Below the pieces are notes generated by a model. That model did not search any database. It had not been told where the DNA came from and saw only the letters and a list, made by a program, of their open reading frames with translations. Both the position numbers and the translations under genes were made by a program. A stretch of DNA of 64,000 nucleotides from Cupriavidus sp. AU9028 (GTDB lineage: Bacteria > Pseudomonadota > Gammaproteobacteria > Burkholderiales > Burkholderiaceae), in NCBI RefSeq assembly GCF_019795295.1, contig NZ_JAIMCG010000015.1, positions 62,001 to 126,000 of the forward strand, written 5' to 3'. Each line of letters starts with the position of its first letter. Position 1 is the first letter of the stretch. Of this stretch, positions 59,966 to 64,000 are shown one piece after another.

Positions 59966-60637
59966 ATGGGTATCCTGAGCATCAGCAATCTGGTTTCCGA
60001 ATTCCTGCTGGCGTTCTCGGCGCTGCTCAGTATCATCAACCCGTTCGGCATGGCTTTCGTGCTGTTCGACCGCACGCGCTTTCTCACCACCGAGGAGCGC
60101 GTGCAGCTCAGCCGCAAGGTGGCGATCTACTCGTTCTCGGTGCTGCTGGTGGCCTTCTTCCTCGGCACCACGATCCTCGGCTTCTTCGGCATCTCGCTGC
60201 AGGCGCTGCGGCTGGCCGGCGGTTTCGTGGTGGCCTTCAGCGGCTGGACCATGCTCAACGCGCCGACCCAGCCCGCCGAAAAGCGCATCGACGCGGTGTC
60301 CTCCGGCGATGTCACGCAGATGGCCTTCTTCCCGCTGACGATTCCGCTGACCACCGGACCGGGGGCGATCACCACCACCATCGCGCTGTCGGCGAGCCGC
60401 AGCAACGAATGGCGCGACGCGCTCGAATCGGCGCTGGTCTCGGTCCTGGTCAGCATCGCGGTGGCGGTGGTCGTGTTCGTGGTGTACAGCCGAGCCGAGC
60501 GCCTGGCGCGGGTGCTGGGGCCGGAAGGCACCAATGTCGTGACGCGGCTGTCTGCGTTCCTGCTGCTTTGCGTCGGCGTGCAGATCATGCTGACCGGCGC
60601 CACCGAGTATCTGGCCACGCTGAGCGTGGCCGACTGA
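59966..60637 (+). CDS. MarC-family integral membrane protein
   Basis: A 223-residue protein with six predicted transmembrane segments. Signature: FLLAFSALLSIINPFGMAFVLFDRTRFLT at the N-terminus (the NP-G motif of MarC), mirrored by AFFPLTIPLTTGPGAITTTIALSA in the second half; the two halves are inverted-like repeats. Once associated with multiple antibiotic resistance in E. coli, later work did not support that, and function is unknown. Related to UPF0056. Confidence 0.9.
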   Translation: MGILSISNLVSEFLLAFSALLSIINPFGMAFVLFDRTRFLTTEERVQLSRKVAIYSFSVLLVAFFLGTTILGFFGISLQALRLAGGFVVAFSGWTMLNAPTQPAEKRIDAVSSGDVTQMAFFPLTIPLTTGPGAITTTIALSASRSNEWRDALESALVSVLVSIAVAVVVFVVYSRAERLARVLGPEGTNVVTRLSAFLLLCVGVQIMLTGATEYLATLSVAD

Positions 60638-60823
60638 CGCGGTCGTAAGGATTGCGGCCGCTTGTAAGGATGCGGCTCGCCCGCCCCGGCGCGTTGTCCG
60701 CAGGAATGGCCGCAAAAACCACCTGAGCGGCCGCGGCGAGCGCGGCATGGAAGTTGCGGTCCTGTGCCCCAAGGTGTCACGCGCTGGCGTGGCGATCGCC
60801 AACCCACAGCACAGGAGCATTCC

Positions 60824-61681
60824 ATGAGCACACCCGAACAGGTCCCACCGCAGAAGCAGGAGCGCCAGCCCGGCCTCGAAACCGACATGCATCCGCGTCC
60901 GGACAGCGGCGCCGACGACTACGTCGGCAGCGGCCAGCTGACCGGCAAGGTCGCGCTGATCAGCGGCGGCGACAGCGGTATCGGCCGCGCCGTGGCGATT
61001 GCCTTCGCGCGCGAGGGCGCCGACGTGGCCATCGCGTATCTGGACGAACACGAGGATGCGAAGGAAACCGCGCGGCTGGTGCAGGAGGCGGGCCGCCGCT
61101 GCGTGCTGATGGCGGGCGACCTGGGCGACAGCGCGCATGCCGCCGACGTCGTTCGCCGCACCGTCGACGAGCTCGGCAAGCTCGATATCCTGATCAACAA
61201 CGCCGCCGAGCAGCATCCGAAGGAGCAGGCCGAAGACGTGGACGAGGCCCAGCTCGAAGCCACCTTCCGCACCAACGTCTTCGCGATGTTCCACCTGACC
61301 CGCGCGGCGCTGCCCCACATGAAGGAGGGCTCGGCGATCGTCAATACGACGTCGGTGACTGCCTATCGCGGCAGCTCGCACCTGCTCGACTATTCGTCGA
61401 CCAAGGGCGCCATCGTGTCCTTCACGCGCTCGCTGGCGCTGCAGGTGGTCAAGCGCGGCATCCGCGTGAACGGCGTGGCGCCGGGACCGATCTGGACGCC
61501 GCTGATCCCGTCGACCTTCACGCCCGAGCAGGTCGAGAAGTTTGGCAAGCAGACGCCGATGGGACGGCCGGGACAGCCGTTCGAAGTGGCCTCCGGTTAC
61601 GTCTTCCTCGCCTCGGACAAGGCCAGCTACATCTCCGGCCAGGTGCTGCACATCAACGGTGGCGAGGTGGTGAACGGGTAA
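60824..61681 (+). CDS. Short-chain dehydrogenase/reductase, YghA-like
   Basis: A 285-residue NAD(P)-dependent SDR with the YghA/GsiB-associated N-terminal tail (QERQPGLETDMHPRPDSG). Cofactor motif: LISGGDSGIGRAVAIAFA; structural NNAA in DILINNAAEQHP; catalytic Ser in VNTTSVTAYRG, Tyr-x3-Lys in LDYSSTKGAIV. The C-terminal SGQVLHINGGEVVNG is usual. CAGGAGCATTCC precedes ATG 60824. Relatives act on small aldehydes or sugars and are commonly induced by general stress; substrate unknown here. Confidence 0.92.
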   Translation: MSTPEQVPPQKQERQPGLETDMHPRPDSGADDYVGSGQLTGKVALISGGDSGIGRAVAIAFAREGADVAIAYLDEHEDAKETARLVQEAGRRCVLMAGDLGDSAHAADVVRRTVDELGKLDILINNAAEQHPKEQAEDVDEAQLEATFRTNVFAMFHLTRAALPHMKEGSAIVNTTSVTAYRGSSHLLDYSSTKGAIVSFTRSLALQVVKRGIRVNGVAPGPIWTPLIPSTFTPEQVEKFGKQTPMGRPGQPFEVASGYVFLASDKASYISGQVLHINGGEVVNG

Positions 61682-61773
61682 ATCCGCTGCGCGGCGTGCG
61701 TGCACGCGGTGTATGATGAATTGCCCGCGTTGCACGTCCGAAGAAAGCGGACGCGTTCTGTTGTCGCGCGGGG

Positions 61774-61956
61774 GTTGCCCTCTCCCCCAGCCCCTCTCCC
61801 GCAGGGCGGGAGAGGGGAGCGGACCGGCAGCCATTGCCATGTCGTCGATGTGCTTCCCTCGCACCGCCGATGCGAGCCGGGGGCCGCCGCTCGTCTGCCA
61901 TGCCGCCGGTGTGCTCCTCTCGCCCGCTTGCGGAAGAGGGGCCGGGGGAGAGGGCA
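61774..61956. repeat. Facing pair of REP-like palindromes before the hybrid kinase gene
   Basis: Copy 1 (61775-61820): CCCTCTCCCCCAGCCCCTCT then CCCGCAGGGCGGGAGAGGGG. Copy 2 (61910-61955), mirror image: GCTCCTCTCGCCCGCTTGCG then GAAGAGGGGCCGGGGGAGAGGG. A spacer of about 90 bases lies between them. They fill most of the 336-base gap 61682-62017, which has no other gene. Confidence 0.85.
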
Positions 61957-62017
61957 AAGGGTAACCGGAAAGCGAAAGCATCCTCATCCCTGACTGCCCG
62001 GACTCCGCACTGCAGAC

Positions 62018-64000
62018 ATGTCAGCTTCTTCTTCCGGTTCACCCAAGGGATCCCTGCCGCCGTCCGACGCCGGAAGCCGCCTGCGCGGGTCGATGGACCC
62101 GCGCTCCAGCGCGACGTCAGGCACGCAGGATCGATCGCCGCGCGATGGTGTCGCCGCGCGGGCCGACGGAGAATCCACCCGCACCGAATCGTCCGGCAAC
62201 GGCACGGCCGCTGCCTACCCCGGCACTCGGCGGTACTTCCGCGCACAGCGCCGCGCGCTGCTGGCCCTGCTCGCGGGCGTGGTGATCCTGCCCGCGGTGC
62301 TGCTGGGCACCTGGGCTGCGCTCGCCCTGCAGGGGGACATCCGCCAGGCCGAGATGCGGGTTGCGCGCCTTGCGCGCGTGCTGCAGGAGCACGCGCGCAA
62401 TCTGCTGGAGTCCGACCTGCAGGTCAACAACCGCATCCGCGATCTGACTTCGGGGTGGGACGACGCCGCGCTGCGCGCGCGTCAGCATGAATTGCATGGG
62501 CGCCTGGCCGATATCGCCGGCGCGCTGCCGCAGACGGTGTCGCTGTCGATCTTCGATGCGCGCGGCATGCTGGTGGCCAGCAGCCGGGTCTATCCGGTGC
62601 CGAGCCTGTCGGTTGGGGAACGGGAGGATTTCCGCGCGGTGGTCGACCAGGGGCAGCCGGTCTTTGTTACCGGGGTGCATGCGGGCCGGCTGTCAAAGCA
62701 GCCCATCTTCAACATCAGCATGCCGCGGCTGGACCCGTCGGGCGCGGTCGCCGGCATGGTGTCGATGGCAATGCGGCCGGCCTACTTCTCCGACTTCTAT
62801 CAGGAAGTCCTGGCCGAGGAAGGGGGCGCAAGGGCGGCGCTGGTGCGTGCCGACGGCGCGCTGCTCGCCGCTTACCCGGCGCTGACCGGCGAGACGATCC
62901 CGGCAGCGTTGCGCGAGACCTTGCAGCGCGAGTCGGAAGGCCCGCTGGACTGGATCTCGCGGATGCCCGGCTTGACCGGGCAGGACAGCCTGGTGGCGCG
63001 GCTGCCGGTCAATGCCGGCCTGCATGCGGTGGTCGAGATCCCGATCGAGGTGGTGCATCAGCAATGGCGCAAGCGAGTCGATTTCGCCGTCTGGATCACG
63101 CTGCTGCCATCGCTGCTGCTGTGGACCATGGTCTGGGTCAGCCTGCGGCGGCTGCGGCGCGAGGAACAGTCCTACCTGCGCTGGCAGCATGAATTCAATC
63201 TGCGCCAGCAGGTCGAGGAGCGCTATCGCCAGGCGCGCCGGCTCGAAGCGGTGGGACACCTGATGACGTCGGTGGCGCATGACTTCCGCAACGTGCTGTC
63301 CGTTATTTCGGTCAACACCGATCTGCTCATTGCCCGCCCGGAGATCGGCCGCGAGCGCGCGCTCGCCGGCATCCGCAAGGCGGTGGCGAGCGGGGTGGCG
63401 CTGAGCGGGCAGCTGATCGGCATGGCGCGCACCCGCTCGCATCGCAAGGAGGTGCTGTCGCTGGCGCAGGAAGCCGAAAGCTGGTCGCCGCTGCTGCGCT
63501 CGACGCTGGGCGGCCGGATCCGCCTGCGCTACGAGATTGCGCCAGATTGCGCCCGCATCTGTGGCGACCGCAGCGAGCTGGAACTGGCGATGATCAATCT
63601 CGCCGCCAACGCGCGCGATGCGATGCCGGAGGGCGGTACCGTGACCATCGCGGCGACCAACGTGCATCTCGATGGCAGCCGGCCTGCCGGCCTGCGCGGC
63701 AACTATGTGCTGCTGCGCGTGCGCGACACCGGTGCCGGCATGACGCCGGAGGTGGCGGCGCGCGCCTTCGAGCCGCTCTTCACCACCAAGGAGGCGGACC
63801 TGGGCACCGGGCTGGGATTGGCGCAGGTGCACGACTTCTGCCGCGAGGTGGACGGCGCGGCGGAGATTCACTCGGAGCCCGGCAAGGGCACCGAGGTTGC
63901 GCTGTACCTGCCGGCGTGGCAGCGTGCCGACCAGATGCACCACGAGCCCGGCGCGAGCGCGCGCGGCAGTTCGGTGCTGCTGGTCGCCGATCAGGCCCGC
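62018..64000 (+). CDS. Membrane hybrid sensor histidine kinase (3' partial)
   Basis: At least 661 residues, running off the window. ATG 62018 is the first start after an in-frame TGA (61991-61993). A polar Ser/Thr/Arg-rich leader of about 70 residues precedes TM1 (ALLALLAGVVILPAVLLGTW). A periplasmic double-CACHE-type sensor region (IFDARGMLVASSRVYPVPSLSVGEREDF) ends at TM2 (FAVWITLLPSLLLWTMVWVSL). H-box: LMTSVAHDFRNVLSVISVN. N-box: LAMINLAANARDAMPEGG; G1 VRDTGAGM; G2 GTGLGLAQV. The last residues, SSVLLVADQA, begin a receiver domain. Ligand unknown; C4-dicarboxylates or amino acids are typical. Confidence 0.87.
   Translation, partial: MSASSSGSPKGSLPPSDAGSRLRGSMDPRSSATSGTQDRSPRDGVAARADGESTRTESSGNGTAAAYPGTRRYFRAQRRALLALLAGVVILPAVLLGTWAALALQGDIRQAEMRVARLARVLQEHARNLLESDLQVNNRIRDLTSGWDDAALRARQHELHGRLADIAGALPQTVSLSIFDARGMLVASSRVYPVPSLSVGEREDFRAVVDQGQPVFVTGVHAGRLSKQPIFNISMPRLDPSGAVAGMVSMAMRPAYFSDFYQEVLAEEGGARAALVRADGALLAAYPALTGETIPAALRETLQRESEGPLDWISRMPGLTGQDSLVARLPVNAGLHAVVEIPIEVVHQQWRKRVDFAVWITLLPSLLLWTMVWVSLRRLRREEQSYLRWQHEFNLRQQVEERYRQARRLEAVGHLMTSVAHDFRNVLSVISVNTDLLIARPEIGRERALAGIRKAVASGVALSGQLIGMARTRSHRKEVLSLAQEAESWSPLLRSTLGGRIRLRYEIAPDCARICGDRSELELAMINLAANARDAMPEGGTVTIAATNVHLDGSRPAGLRGNYVLLRVRDTGAGMTPEVAARAFEPLFTTKEADLGTGLGLAQVHDFCREVDGAAEIHSEPGKGTEVALYLPAWQRADQMHHEPGASARGSSVLLVADQAR

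Overview
The window is uniformly GC-rich DNA densely packed with genes on both strands. I see no insertion sequence, phage gene or CRISPR array. Several features point to a beta-proteobacterium of the order Burkholderiales, probably Cupriavidus/Ralstonia-like: a lysR / lipase-like / RND efflux operon laid out like Burkholderia ceoR-llpE-ceoA-ceoB-opcM, a Bug-type solute receptor, a NAD-linked molybdenum formate dehydrogenase, and short GC-rich palindromic repeats between genes. The genus is an inference.

Layout. 1-0.5 kb: end of an unknown gene and a DUF2795 gene. 0.5-9.4 kb: LysR regulator divergent from a lipase-like gene followed by a three-part RND drug pump. 9.5-16 kb: DksA-like protein, a LysR/amidohydrolase/Bug cluster, a chemoreceptor and an orphan histidine kinase. 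16-19 kb: small housekeeping genes (DUF3820, NTPase, M23 peptidase, OsmC, GFA), then a tRNA-Glu/tRNA-Asp transcript with promoter and terminator. 19-21 kb: tandem-TM2 protein, DUF2127 protein and phosphatidylserine synthase. 21-25.5 kb: two-gene NAD-dependent formate dehydrogenase. 25.5-27.2 kb: ArgP/ArgO-type pair. 27.2-32.1 kb: acyl-CoA metabolism with a TetR regulator. 32.3-33.4 kb: Ohr/OhrR peroxide response. 33.5-42.6 kb: complete nitrate assimilation operon (transporter, NirB, NirD, FAD reductase, molybdenum nitrate reductase), read leftward. 42.6-49 kb: HxlR/GNAT, RhtA exporter, second chemoreceptor, MFS transporter. 49-54 kb: RecQ-like helicase with an unusual C-terminus and a group of stress-type genes. 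54.6-64 kb: lipid-linked sugar flippase, GST, penicillin-binding protein 1, MarC, SDR, and a hybrid sensor kinase cut by the window end.

The most informative regulatory region is the 344-base leader of the nitrate operon (42286-42629). It contains two tandem NtrC-like palindromes, a textbook sigma-54 promoter, two hairpins with the identical hexaloop AACGGC (the ANTAR-protein target pattern), and a strong terminator whose 5' arm is shared with the second hairpin. This reads as a two-tier switch: nitrogen limitation starts transcription, and a nitrate-responsive NasT/NasR-type antiterminator lets it continue.

Other points of note: the lipase-like protein of the pump operon has lost its nucleophile serine; every gap in that operon holds a strong hairpin or repeat array; ohr and ohrR share a 24-base motif that overlaps an apparently leaderless ohrR promoter; and at least twelve copies of a REP-like palindrome sit at six intergenic loci, usually as facing pairs.
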